Made by a program: the position numbers and the translations under genes. A stretch of 64,000 bases of DNA from Lytechinus variegatus (lineage: Eukaryota > Echinodermata > Echinoidea > Temnopleuroida > Toxopneustidae), in assembly GCF_018143015.1 (NCBI RefSeq), contig NC_054744.1, forward strand, positions 2,377,059 through 2,441,058, read 5' to 3'. Below the pieces are notes generated by a model, which had not been told where the DNA came from, did not search any database, and saw only the letters and a list, made by a program, of their open reading frames with translations. Below are positions 22,801 to 30,659 of the stretch, piece after piece. The first letter of the stretch is position 1. Every line of letters starts with the position of its first letter.

Positions 22801-25800
22801 CCATACTTGAAATCACCCATCCTACTTTGTTTACCTCCAATTTGTCAAATGACCATTTGGCTTAAATTGTTATGTAGTGCATTTATCATTTTTTATAATT
22901 TCTTGTGTACCCATTTCATCTAGTATCTGCTTGGTTTAACATCACTAGTGTGATCAGATAAATCATTAATGATCCAAACTTTCTTGAGACAAAATGCAGA
23001 ATAATCTGAGCATTAGACTAAATAAAATTAAACCATGTGACATTGAGATTGCCAAGTGTAGGTTTTAAATCTGATGTAACCATGATCGATTTCAAATTAA
23101 CGGAACATCCATTCATTGCACTTTAGTGATATTGTGTTATTAGAAATTAAGAAAAAATACAATTCACATTATTCTGAATCTTTATTGAATTTATTGACAT
23201 GCTTTGAATGAGCATGCAGTTTCTTTATTTTGATTTTTATACAGATAATGCTATGATATTTTAAGGACAAGACAACAAGCAGAGGCTGCAAAGTACTGTG
23301 GCCGCCTCAACCATAACCATGCGACTTTAATGCCCTTTGACACCAGCTGCACAATCATTATAGGGCCTTTTTTTTTACACCCTAAATTATGTGTACTTTC
23401 CACACAATATGCATAATCCACCTCTTCATAGATGTCGCAAAATGATATCAATTCTTGCATCTTGTCTCTTTCTCAACAGATTCAAGATTTGGAGCAAACG
23501 ATTGAACAAAGAACTTCAGAAATTGAGCGCCTAGACCGAATCAACTCAGATGTAAGTGTGTTTGATGGTAATATTAGTAATATAATGATAATAATAAACA
23601 TTTTATTGTTCAAATGGAAATCAGAACTAGAAGTCCTTCAAAAAATTTACTTGCTAAAAATGTGGGTGATTTTTCCCCTTCAGATTACGCATTTAATTTT
23701 CTTCACTTCTATCATAGAGATATAATGAATATCTTTTTCTGCAAGCTTGAATTGACAAAATCTATGGCTTGTGACTAGTTTTCACCATATTTTATTTCCT
23801 GCCTATTTGGCACAGCTTATGAGAGCTAAGAACAGAAATCACCCCAAAAGAAATCTAGTAAAGAGTTGTAGGTTTCCATCCATTTGAGCACTGAATAGTT
23901 ATTGTATTTTTTTTTGCAAATTGAAATCAAAATCGAATTCAGAATCTGAAAAGCAGAAAAATTACCCCTTTTTTCAGGGTACAAACCAATGGAATCACAA
24001 CATGACATCATGGACTTGAGGCTGGAGAAAGGCAATGGAAAGCCTTTTGCATAAATTCCCTGCGAAACCTGTTAAATTTACATGTACAATTTTTCTTCAG
24101 CAAAATGCTCAGCTGTCAAATGGTGAATATGCATAAAATTTACACAGTTGTACTATGTAGCTTGCATATTTCCCATTTTTTAATTGCACTTTTAGCTCCA
24201 GTCTGGGTCTTTAATTTACATGTAGATATAAATATTTTCAGCCGGGAGTACTCCTTTAATATGCTTTGCCAAATATCCACAATAAAAAGTTGATTTCCTA
24301 GTAAATGAATACATACTTTCTTCATTCTATGTCTTTATAGTCACATTCATTGGTTGGAGAATTACACAGAATATTATAAATGTAATTGTACTACAATTGT
24401 ACTACACTATCATGGAGCGTTGTGGCCCAGTGGATTAGTCTTAGGACTTTGAAACAGAGGGTCGTGGGTTCGAATCCCAGCCATGGCGTAATTTCCTTCA
24501 GCAAGAAATTCATCCACATTGTGTTGCACTCGACCCAGGTGAGGTAAATGGGTACCTGACAGGAATTTATTCCTTGAAATGCCATCGCACTGTAATAGGC
24601 TGCGAGGCTAAAGCCAGGGTAATATCCAATGAAGCGCATAGGGACGCATTTGACAGTGATATGCGCTATATAAGCATGTTGGTATTATTATTATTACAAA
24701 TAGTTGTGTGTCCTTTTTTTTGTCATTTTCAGCTCCAGTGTAGCTGCCAGCAGATGGAAGATAAATTGGAGAGTTCGGAATGTAGGGGCATGCAACTTAA
24801 AAGGTAAGATTCCTTTTTTTCTTGAGAGGGAGGGGGGAGGGTGTGATATTAAGAACCAAAATGTACACATTTGGTAAAGTGCATTTATTTTAACTTACAT
24901 GTAGCTCTCCCCCTGAATACATGTTTAATGACATTAAAATCAATGTATTGTTGGCCTGGTTCCTAAATTTTAGAACCAGGCCAATAATACATTGATTTCA
25001 ATGGGGCTAATTATGTATTCATGAGGTCATATCTAAGGCCCCCATGGACCGATTTGTACCAAATTTTGGTTGAGGAGGATTTTCATCATGCTCTACCAGA
25101 ATACGGTATGAAAAATGCTGTAATGCAAAATGGGAAAATTGATGACATCACACTGTGGTACTCTATAGCGCTTGTATTAAACCAAAGCAATCTCTTAGCG
25201 CTTTACCTAACACAGGTAGATACAAATAATAATAACATACCATAAACATATATATTAAGGGTTAAAGTACACAATATCAGGGTGCTTCATAAGCACTTGC
25301 CCGATTGCCCGGGGCAAGTAAAAGAGAGTCGGGAAAGTGTTTTGAAGTAAAGACCAAAACTAGTTGCCTGAATTGGGCAAGAGAAATTCTCACAGTAGAA
25401 TGCCCAAAATAAGGGTCGATATGATGAGATATTGACCCTGATTTTGGTTATGGCAGGCAAGATAAAATGAGGGGTAAAGCATACAATATCAATGCATAAT
25501 TATGATGATAAAAGTTTATGTTATGGTGAAAAGGGGACATTTAAAGGAGAATGAAACCTTTGGAACAAGTTGGCTTGTGTTGAAACAGAAAAATCAAAGA
25601 ATAAGAACGAAGAAAGTTTGATAAACATCGGACAAATAGTGAGAAAGTTGTGAGCATTTGAATATCGCAATCACGAATGCTGTGGAGATCCTTCACAGCA
25701 TTAGAGGCAGTTTAAGTGAAATATCTATACTAAAGTAATGGGGACAGTTGTTCACAAGTGACATCACACATCTTTGTCGCATTGCCAATGGAAGGACCTC

Positions 25801-28800
25801 CATAGCATTAGTAATTGCAATATTCAAATGCTCATAACTTTCTCATTATTTGTCTGATATTTCTCAAACTTTTCGTTGATCTGTTTCTTTGATTTTTCTG
25901 TTTTCACACAAGCTATCTTGTTCCAAAGGTTTCATTCTCCTTTAAGTGCTTACTTGAATGATTCAACTGTGGTCTTGGTTCTGATGTGCAGTGGTAAAGA
26001 TAGCAAAGAATCAAACACATGAGCCCATGGCAGTTATCGGCATATTTGGAATATTCAAGTGCTGAAGTAATTCTGTGCAAACTTTTGTGAAAAAGGCATG
26101 GATTCCATTTTAACTGTGGAAAATCCTTGATTAATTTCATTAAATGGAATTTTGAATTTAATTTAATTACTGTTATAAGATTTTTGCCACAATGAGCTAT
26201 CCATAGTTACACCACAACTGAAGACCAGAGTTTAAAATCAAATCTGAGTTCAGAATACCGGCTACAGTTTCAGATCAGTTTTCCGTTTTTGCTGCCAATG
26301 TTCGGCATGAGCTTGTATCATTTTTCTCTCTGTTTTTTTTTTGGTAGCATGTTGGATGAGGGAATGGAAGAAGTAAACCAGCTCAGAAACACCTACAAAT
26401 CCAAGGAGGCTGGAAAGAAAGACATGGAGGAGAAGTTCAATAAATGGGATAGTGAACGTGAGGAGAAAAAAGAACATTATGAACAGGTAAGTACAATGTG
26501 AATGGATATTGTAATGAATGAAGGTAAAACTTTCCTACCTACCTGATTTAAAAATATCAAGGACCCCATATCATAAGGTGTAGTAATTGATTGTGGGGTT
26601 GATTTTATGATTAATCGTATGCAATCCAATGTAGAAATCAGCCCCCCATTCAATCGCCAAGTTTTGTGTCACAGGAGGAACATTCCACGGTAGTTGTCAT
26701 TACCCCCAAAATAGCCATTCTTTGAACAGTTGCCATCATAACACAGGGTTCCCAGCCCTTCAGGGAACTCGATAAGAAATCAGGGAATTATGATCAGCCC
26801 AAAAGTCGACAGCACGATAGTCAGTCAGACTCTGTTATATTTTGTTGCATATCAAAGCAACATCCATTGAATGACTGGTTATGGTGGTTCTAATTAGTTT
26901 TACATTATTGTTTTTATACTGAAAATACATGTAATTCACTGCAATAACTCAGAAAACATGTGAAACTGGGAATGGGTTTAAATAATTGTATCCCCCGAAC
27001 AGAGTTCGGAGGGTACTATGGATTTGGCCTCGTCGCACCGCTGCGTCCGCCGCAGAGATTTCCTTGTGAGCGCTCTATCAGCTGCATTTCTTCTCCGATC
27101 ATGTTCAAATGTGGCATGAGGTCCATTATGGTAAAGTGAAGCTGCCTATAGATTTTGGTGTGGGCAGGGACATTGTTGCCATGGTAACAAGAGTTTTTGT
27201 GGAATAGCAGAGATGTCCTTGTGAGCGCTCTACTAGCTGCATTTCTTCTTCGCTCATCTTCAAATGTGGCATGAAGGTCCATTATGGTTAAGCAAAGCCA
27301 CCTAATGAATTTGGTGTGGGCAGAGACATCATTGCCATGGTAACAAGCTTTTGTGGAAATAGCAGAGATGTCCTTGTGAGCGCTCTACCAGTTGCATTTC
27401 TTCTCCAATCATCTTCAAATATGGGATGAAGGTCCATTATGGTAAAGCGAAGCTGCCCATAGATTTTGGTGTGGGCGGAGACATTATTGCCATGGTAACA
27501 AGCTTTTGTGGAAATAGCAGAGATGTCCTTGTGAGCGCTCTACCAGTTGCATTTCTTCTCCAATCTTCTTCAAATGTGGCATGAAGGTCCATTATGGTAA
27601 AGCGAAGCTGCCTATAGATTTTGGTGTGGCAGATACATTGTTGCCATGGTAACAAGAGTTTTTGTGGAATAGCAGAAATGTCCTTGTGAGCGCTCTACTA
27701 GCTGCATTTCTTCTCCGATCATCTTCAAATGTGGCATGAAGGTCAATTAAGCAAAGCCACCTATTGATTTTGGTGTGGGCGGGGACATTGTTGCTATGGT
27801 AACAATTTTTTTGTGGAAATAGCAGAGATTTCCTTGTGATTGCTCTACTGGCTGCATTTCTTCTCCAATTATCTTCAAATTTGTCATGAAGGTCCATTGT
27901 GGTAAAGCAAAGCCGCCTAATGATTTTGGAGTGGGTGGAGACTTGGTTGCCATGGTAACTATATTTTTGTGGAAAATTTGGTAAAACCTGTAAATTCTGC
28001 TTTTTTCCAGTTTGTCATAGACTTCATCAGGGAAAAATCCGGGAATTTTGTTTTTTTGAAAAGCTGGGAACCCTGATAACCACTAGAAGACAGTGCTTCT
28101 CAGCCAATCAACAGTCCTAAATTTAGTTACAATCTGGTGATAATGAAGTACTACTGGGCAAAAAATGACAACAAAAATATGTTGTCCTTGTGAAAATGAT
28201 GCCTGTCTGAGTCCCATACGACACATAACATTTTCACCTTTAATTCACCCATAATCATACATTCTTTGTAGGTAAACTACCCACTATAACTTTATCATTG
28301 ACAAAAGTAAATTTTTATTGCTCAAGCAATTGTTAACATTTGATATCCATGTTAATTTTTTTTTCAGGCAACTTGCCGTGCAGAAGAAGCAGAGAGAAAG
28401 CGAGAAACTCTCTTGGCAAAGATAGACATGTTGGAAGGTGAGACACATTATAAATACATTGGCCCGAATTCACAAAGGTGGTTTTGAAAACCCACGGTTG
28501 AGTCTATGGTTTATACAGATTTCCGGTATAAATGACGCTTAATTTAGCGTGTGTATGAAAAAATGTCCAATGCTGATGCGCACCTTTGTCACAGTGCGCC
28601 AAATTGATGCCTGTTACCATGGTTAGATACGCTATTTTATTCATGAGTCCACTGTTTGAAGAGTGGACTCATGAATGAAATAGCGTTGATAACCACAGCA
28701 ACACTCGTCAATTTGGCGCACTGTGACAAAAGCGCGCATCAGGATTGGACATTTTTCATACACACGCCCGATACGCGCTAAATTAAGCGTAATTTACATA

Positions 28801-29684
28801 CGAAATCTGCAAATTGGCTTTTCAAAACCACCTTTGTGAATTTGGGCCATCAAGCTGTCAGGGCTATTAGAAAATGCTGAACTCTACAAAGGTCAAAAGT
28901 CCAAGACTACAATAATGCATTTCTTTTGTACTTTGTACATTTTGGACATTTCTTTTGTTGATGAATAAGAAATATTCATGTCATGGTAAATTTGGAGGCC
29001 ACATGGTTAGGTGTTAGGTCAAAGGTCATATGAGGTTAATGTTTTATTATCACTGATAGCTGCTGCAACAAAATTGCTGGAATTCTAATTAAACTTTGAT
29101 TCACATCTGTTTGATATTTTTTCCTTCTGGATTTGTTTTAATTGGATTTAGGATTATTATTAGTACTGTTTGCATACATGTTTCATACACTCTATATCTA
29201 TTGAGCATCCGTTCATTGAGATTTCATTGTTCACCCATTCTGTCCATTGTCTGGAGTGGATGAAAATGGATGGAGCGACCCCAACATTTTTCTTGTCCGC
29301 TATATCCGTTACGAGTACGGTTTGTGTTCGTTGGCCAGTGGGACCAGGCCTTTACCTTGTCTATTTGGAGATCTAGAATTAATATTGCTTCAAGACATGG
29401 CATGCGGGCATTGTCATGTTCCAATCCCCTTGGAGCCTCTAGAAACAACCATGCCTGTCATAGCAGTCCATATACCCACAGTGTAATACACACTTTGTAA
29501 TAGTTGCAGTTTTTCGGGATGACTCTTTACACAATTCAACTTATGACATAATTGATTCAACATCTCATTCCCTCTCTTTTTATTGATTTATTTTTTTGCA
29601 GACGAGCTGGCGAACACTGTAGAGAAGAGAAAGGCTTGTGAAGAAGAAATGAGCCAGCTCTGTTCAGAGGTTGATCATATTTAA
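16714..29684 (+). CDS. Divergent short-form tropomyosin (8 coding exons, 246 aa)
   Basis: Tropomyosins are parallel coiled-coil dimers that lie along actin filaments. Coding exons are 16714-16839, 18153-18286, 20153-20198, 23480-23551, 24733-24803, 26348-26486, 28368-28437 and 29602-29684, all with GT-AG borders. Total 741 bp including TAA, one continuous frame.

The lengths match a short (non-muscle) tropomyosin: vertebrate exons 3-9 are 134, 118, 71, 76, 63, 70 and 83 bp. Here they are 134, 46+72 (=118), 71, 139 (=76+63), 70 and 83, with the same phases. Residues 8-42 align without gaps to the exon-1b start.

The protein is highly charged, without proline, heptad-like throughout. Residue identity is low: the signature LKEAExRAE is reduced to YEQATCRAE (about residues 194-202), and there are six cysteines (129, 131, 143, 199, 232, 240) where most tropomyosins have none to two. 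A TGA lies in frame 9 bp before the ATG. A TTTTCCAG acceptor at 16683 suggests that the exon starts there and that an untranslated exon lies upstream. It could be a specialised paralog; function beyond actin binding is not inferred. Confidence 0.85.
16876..17554. mobile_element. GTCTCACCTGC-family element in tropomyosin intron 1
   Basis: Starts TGTCTCGCCTGCATAGCAGA and ends AGGCGAGACTGCCAGAGGCG plus TTCCGTTTGT, as in 2932-4020, with fewer internal units. It begins about 36 bp after the exon 1 donor and carries a perfect DR1 motif at 17240-17252. Confidence 0.8.
18153..18286 (+). CDS. Tropomyosin-like exon 2 (residues 43-87)
   Basis: 134 bp, the exact length of vertebrate tropomyosin exon 3. 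It ends inside an Arg codon (AG|A), the same split residue as in mammals. Helical and charged, starting FEEQIKILNN. Confidence 0.85.
18314..18490. mobile_element. Palindromic MITE in tropomyosin intron 2
   Basis: Two arms of about 70 bp are inverse (ATTTTCACGGTAACTGAC... and ...GTCAGTTACCGTGAAAAT), separated by about 35 bp. It begins 28 bp after the exon 2 donor. Confidence 0.8.
18711..19311. mobile_element. TTAA-type palindromic MITE, AAAGGACAAGTCC family (copy 2)
   Basis: Starts TTTAAAGGTCAAGTCCATCC and ends GGGGTGGACTTGTCCTTTAA. The two halves are inverse around an AT-rich centre with TTCCACATGTTCAGGG. Lies in tropomyosin intron 2. Confidence 0.85.
20153..20198 (+). CDS. Tropomyosin-like exon 3 (residues 87-102)
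   Basis: 46 bp, encoding FGNVLKMREQKNLER after the split Arg. Together with the next exon (72 bp) it makes 118 bp, the length of the single vertebrate exon 4, so an intron has been gained or retained here. Confidence 0.82.
20267..20848. mobile_element. TTAA-type palindromic MITE, AAAGGRGAATGAA family (copy 1)
   Basis: Starts TTAAAGGGGAATGAAGCCTT and ends GGTTTCATTTCCCATTAA. Inner marks GGAACAAGTTGGCTTGTG and its inverse CACAAGCTATCTTGTTTC. Contains GTTATGAGCATTTGAAT, related to the core of the AAAGGACAAGTCC family. Copy 2 at 25541-25945. Confidence 0.8.
21183..21242. mobile_element. Truncated end of the AAAGGACAAGTCC MITE family
   Basis: CAAATCAACTTTTGGTTGGG with GTGAACTTGTCCTTTAAA matches the right end of the family. 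The other half is missing; a G run and CCCCCTCT precede it. Confidence 0.65.
21476..21565. repeat. GGTGTT-rich inverted arm (left)
   Basis: GGGTGATTTCGAGTTCGGTG and TGTTGGTGTT recur inverted at 22575-22830, on the other side of the Tc1-type MITE. The two together look like one foldback element interrupted by the MITE. Confidence 0.5.
21758..22470. mobile_element. 713-bp Tc1/mariner-type MITE flanked by TA
   Basis: The ends are 29-bp inverted repeats with one mismatch, beginning AACCCCTCAAAAAAAGTT, and TA stands on both sides (21756-21757 and 22471-22472). Inside, about 165 bp is tandemly duplicated (about 22068-22230 and 22280-22445), marked by TGTCTGTGTATTTCATGATA and GATGATGGCACA. No transposase frame. 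Confidence 0.85.
22575..22830. repeat. GGTGTTG/CAACACC-rich inverted arm (right)
   Basis: Dense AACACCAGC / GGTGTTGG motifs with internal inversions (AACACCGAACTTGAAATCA; TGATTTCAAGT in inverse). Pairs with 21476-21565. Confidence 0.5.
23480..23551 (+). CDS. Tropomyosin-like exon 4 (residues 103-126)
   Basis: 72 bp, IQDLEQTIEQRTSEIERLDR then INSD, phase 0 at both ends. Second part of the region encoded by one vertebrate exon. Confidence 0.82.
24413..24697 (+). mobile_element. tRNA-derived SINE, family A (copy 1)
   Basis: tRNA-like head with A box TGGCCCAGTGG and B box GGTTCGAATCCC. Body contains TTCCTTCAGCAAGAAATT, CTCGACCCAGGTGAGGTAAA and TAAAGCCAGGGTAATATCCA, and the tail is ATT repeats. 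Other copies: 39790-40093, 58517-58790, 36680-36926 (more diverged). In tropomyosin intron 4, ending about 35 bp before exon 5. Confidence 0.85.
24733..24803 (+). CDS. Tropomyosin-like exon 5 (residues 127-150)
   Basis: 71 bp, the exact length of vertebrate exon 5. Starts LQCSCQQMEDKLESSECRG, with three of the six cysteines. Confidence 0.82.
24938..24997. repeat. Short hairpin with 25-bp arms
   Basis: AATCAATGTATTGTTGGCCT... is the inverse of ...AGGCCAATAATACATTGATT with one mismatch and a 10-bp loop. Lies in tropomyosin intron 5. Confidence 0.75.
25541..25945. mobile_element. TTAA-type palindromic MITE, AAAGGRGAATGAA family (copy 2)
   Basis: Starts TTAAAGGAGAATGAAACCTT and ends GGTTTCATTCTCCTTTAA. 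Shorter than copy 1 in the centre. Confidence 0.8.
26187..26270. mobile_element. Fragment of TCTGAAGTCAGGTTTAA MITE
   Basis: AATGAGCTATCCATAGTTAC, CACCACAACTGAAGACC and CTGAGTTCAGAATACCGG match the right third of the family. The rest is absent. Confidence 0.55.
26348..26486 (+). CDS. Tropomyosin-like exon 6 (residues 150-196)
   Basis: 139 bp, equal to vertebrate exons 6 and 7 (76+63) without the intron between them. Reads MLDEGMEEVNQLRNTYKSKE and onward, all helical, ending EHYEQ before GTAAGT. Confidence 0.82.
26744..28075. mobile_element. hAT-like composite element with CAGGGTTCCCAGC ends
   Basis: Left end CAGGGTTCCCAGCCCTTCAG and right end TTTTGAAAAGCTGGGAACCCTG are inverse; further in, CAGGGAATTATG and CAGGGAAAAATCCGGGAATT recur. 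A CAGGG end is typical of hAT elements. I could not define a clean target duplication. The tandem array at 26992-27975 is nested in it. Confidence 0.65.
26992..27975 (+). repeat. Six tandem units of about 155 bp
   Basis: Head CCCCCGAACAGAGTTCGGAG is palindromic. Units begin near 27053, 27207, 27362, 27518, 27672 and 27822, each with TCCTTGTGAGCGCTCTA, CTGCATTTCTTCTCC, CATGAAGGTCCATTATGG and GTTGCCATGGTAAC. Reading frames on its minus strand are by-products of the repetition. Lies in tropomyosin intron 6. Confidence 0.85.
28368..28437 (+). CDS. Tropomyosin-like exon 7 (residues 197-220)
   Basis: 70 bp, the exact length of vertebrate exon 8. Reads ATCRAEEAERKRETLLAKID and ends after MLE inside the Asp codon. 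The RAEEAER stretch lines up with RAEFAER of tropomyosins. Confidence 0.85.
28461..28848. mobile_element. 388-bp palindromic MITE in tropomyosin intron 7
   Basis: Starts GGCCCGAATTCACAAAGGTG and ends CACCTTTGTGAATTTGGGCC. Both halves are inverse over almost the whole length, with a centre at ATGAGTCCACTGTTTGAAGA. It starts 24 bp after the exon 7 donor. Confidence 0.88.
29016..29028 (+). promoter_or_regulatory. DR1 motif in tropomyosin intron 7
   Basis: Perfect AGGTCAAAGGTCA followed by TATGAGGTTA. The flanking text resembles the GTCTCACCTGC element units, so it may be an element remnant. Confidence 0.35.
29602..29684 (+). CDS. Tropomyosin-like exon 8 (residues 220-246 and stop)
   Basis: 83 bp of coding sequence including TAA, the same as the last coding exon of vertebrate tropomyosin. 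Reads DELANTVEKRKACEEEMSQL, then CSEVDHI, without the usual NDMTSI-type tail. Confidence 0.85.
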
Positions 29685-30239
29685 ACTGTATCAGTCTCGG
29701 GCTTCATCGGAATCGGCTTGGATTTACGTTCCATCATGTTACGCATAAGGCTTGTATGTGAAAATACTGAAGTTCTCTCATGAATGAAATTTTTATAGAA
29801 AGTAGAAAATAGGTGATTTCAATTCTCCAAATTCTCGAATTCTACAAATCCTACCATGGGGTCTATGACCTTTCTTGTGGGTTTTTTCGGGGGGGGGGGG
29901 GGTTATCTTCTCTTCCCGTGTATTCTATGAATATGCTTGCACAGATGAAGAGTAGAAAGAAGTAATGAAGTTGGATAATTTTATAGATAGATCCATTAGG
30001 TTATCTCTAATCAAATTCTTTGGATTTTTACATCTACTTTAGTTTCCTTTTGGAGGTTGTGTTGTAAGAGTGTCTCATTCTTCAAATAGCCAGGCAAAAA
30101 TGTAATGAGTAAAGAATGGTATAAATTAGCATAAAACAATATTTGATCTGAATGTATACCAAAGGAGGAAACAGTGATTGGGAAGAATTTGAAAAGTAGT
30201 ATAAATGGTTGTGAATGATTCTTATAGCATAAGTATTGT
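29685..30239 (+). other. Probable 3' UTR and downstream sequence of the tropomyosin-like gene
   Basis: AT-rich with a long G run at about 29890-29902. No clear AATAAA polyadenylation signal outside repeats was found close to the stop, so the transcript end is not placed. Confidence 0.35.
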
Positions 30240-30400
30240 TTGGTGACAGATGAGTCATTTTGCCCGTGCAGCTCCAAAACTCTGGAATAGCCTACCATTA
30301 GAAGTCTGGAATCACGACCTACTGTAAATATTACTAACTTTTTTCTATAGCTAAAAGCATTTCTTTTTCATTGAATTGTAGAAACTTACCAAATGGTCTA
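30240..30400 (+). mobile_element. LINE 3' fragment (ORF2 C-terminus)
   Basis: A short frame reads SHFARAAPKLWNSLPLEVWN then HDLL and stop, matching the R-x-A-P-x-L-W-N-S-L-P motif near the end of LINE reverse transcriptase proteins. Only this end remains. Confidence 0.6.
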
Positions 30401-30451
30401 GAAATGGAAGTGTAATCTATGTATACTTAAAGTGTTGGACATTCTGTATGC

Positions 30452-30640
30452 CCTATGGGTACCTGGCAGGAATAAATCCCTTGAAATGCTTGTGCGCTGT
30501 GAAAAGCTTGCCAGGCTAAAGCCAGGGTAATGATATCCAAAGTCCTTTGGGAAGTACATGGATGTGGTAAATATAATAAGTTATGCACTGAACAAGAACT
30601 GAATATCATTGCTATTATTATAAGTGTATTATTAATATGG
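30452..30640 (+). mobile_element. SINE family A fragment (5'-truncated)
   Basis: CTATGGGTACCTGGCAGGAA, CCTTGAAATGC and GGCTAAAGCCAGGGTAATGA match the SINE body. The tRNA head is missing. Confidence 0.7.
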
Positions 30641-30659
30641 ATATTATCATTATTGAAAA

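Noticed and set aside
22561-22923. 120-codon frame in tropomyosin intron 3
   Set aside because: Lies in the CAACACC-rich inverted repeat and inside an intron; peptide repeats mirror the DNA repeats.
27016-27953. Overlapping minus-strand frames of about 70-100 codons with repeated DLHATFEDDRRRNA text
   Set aside because: They read through the 155-bp tandem array; the same peptide recurs because the DNA is repeated.
16714-29684. Alternative reading of the coiled-coil gene as a myosin tail, NUF2 or other long coiled coil
   Set aside because: Exon lengths and phases match short tropomyosin exon by exon, including the terminal 83-bp coding exon; no other family explains this.
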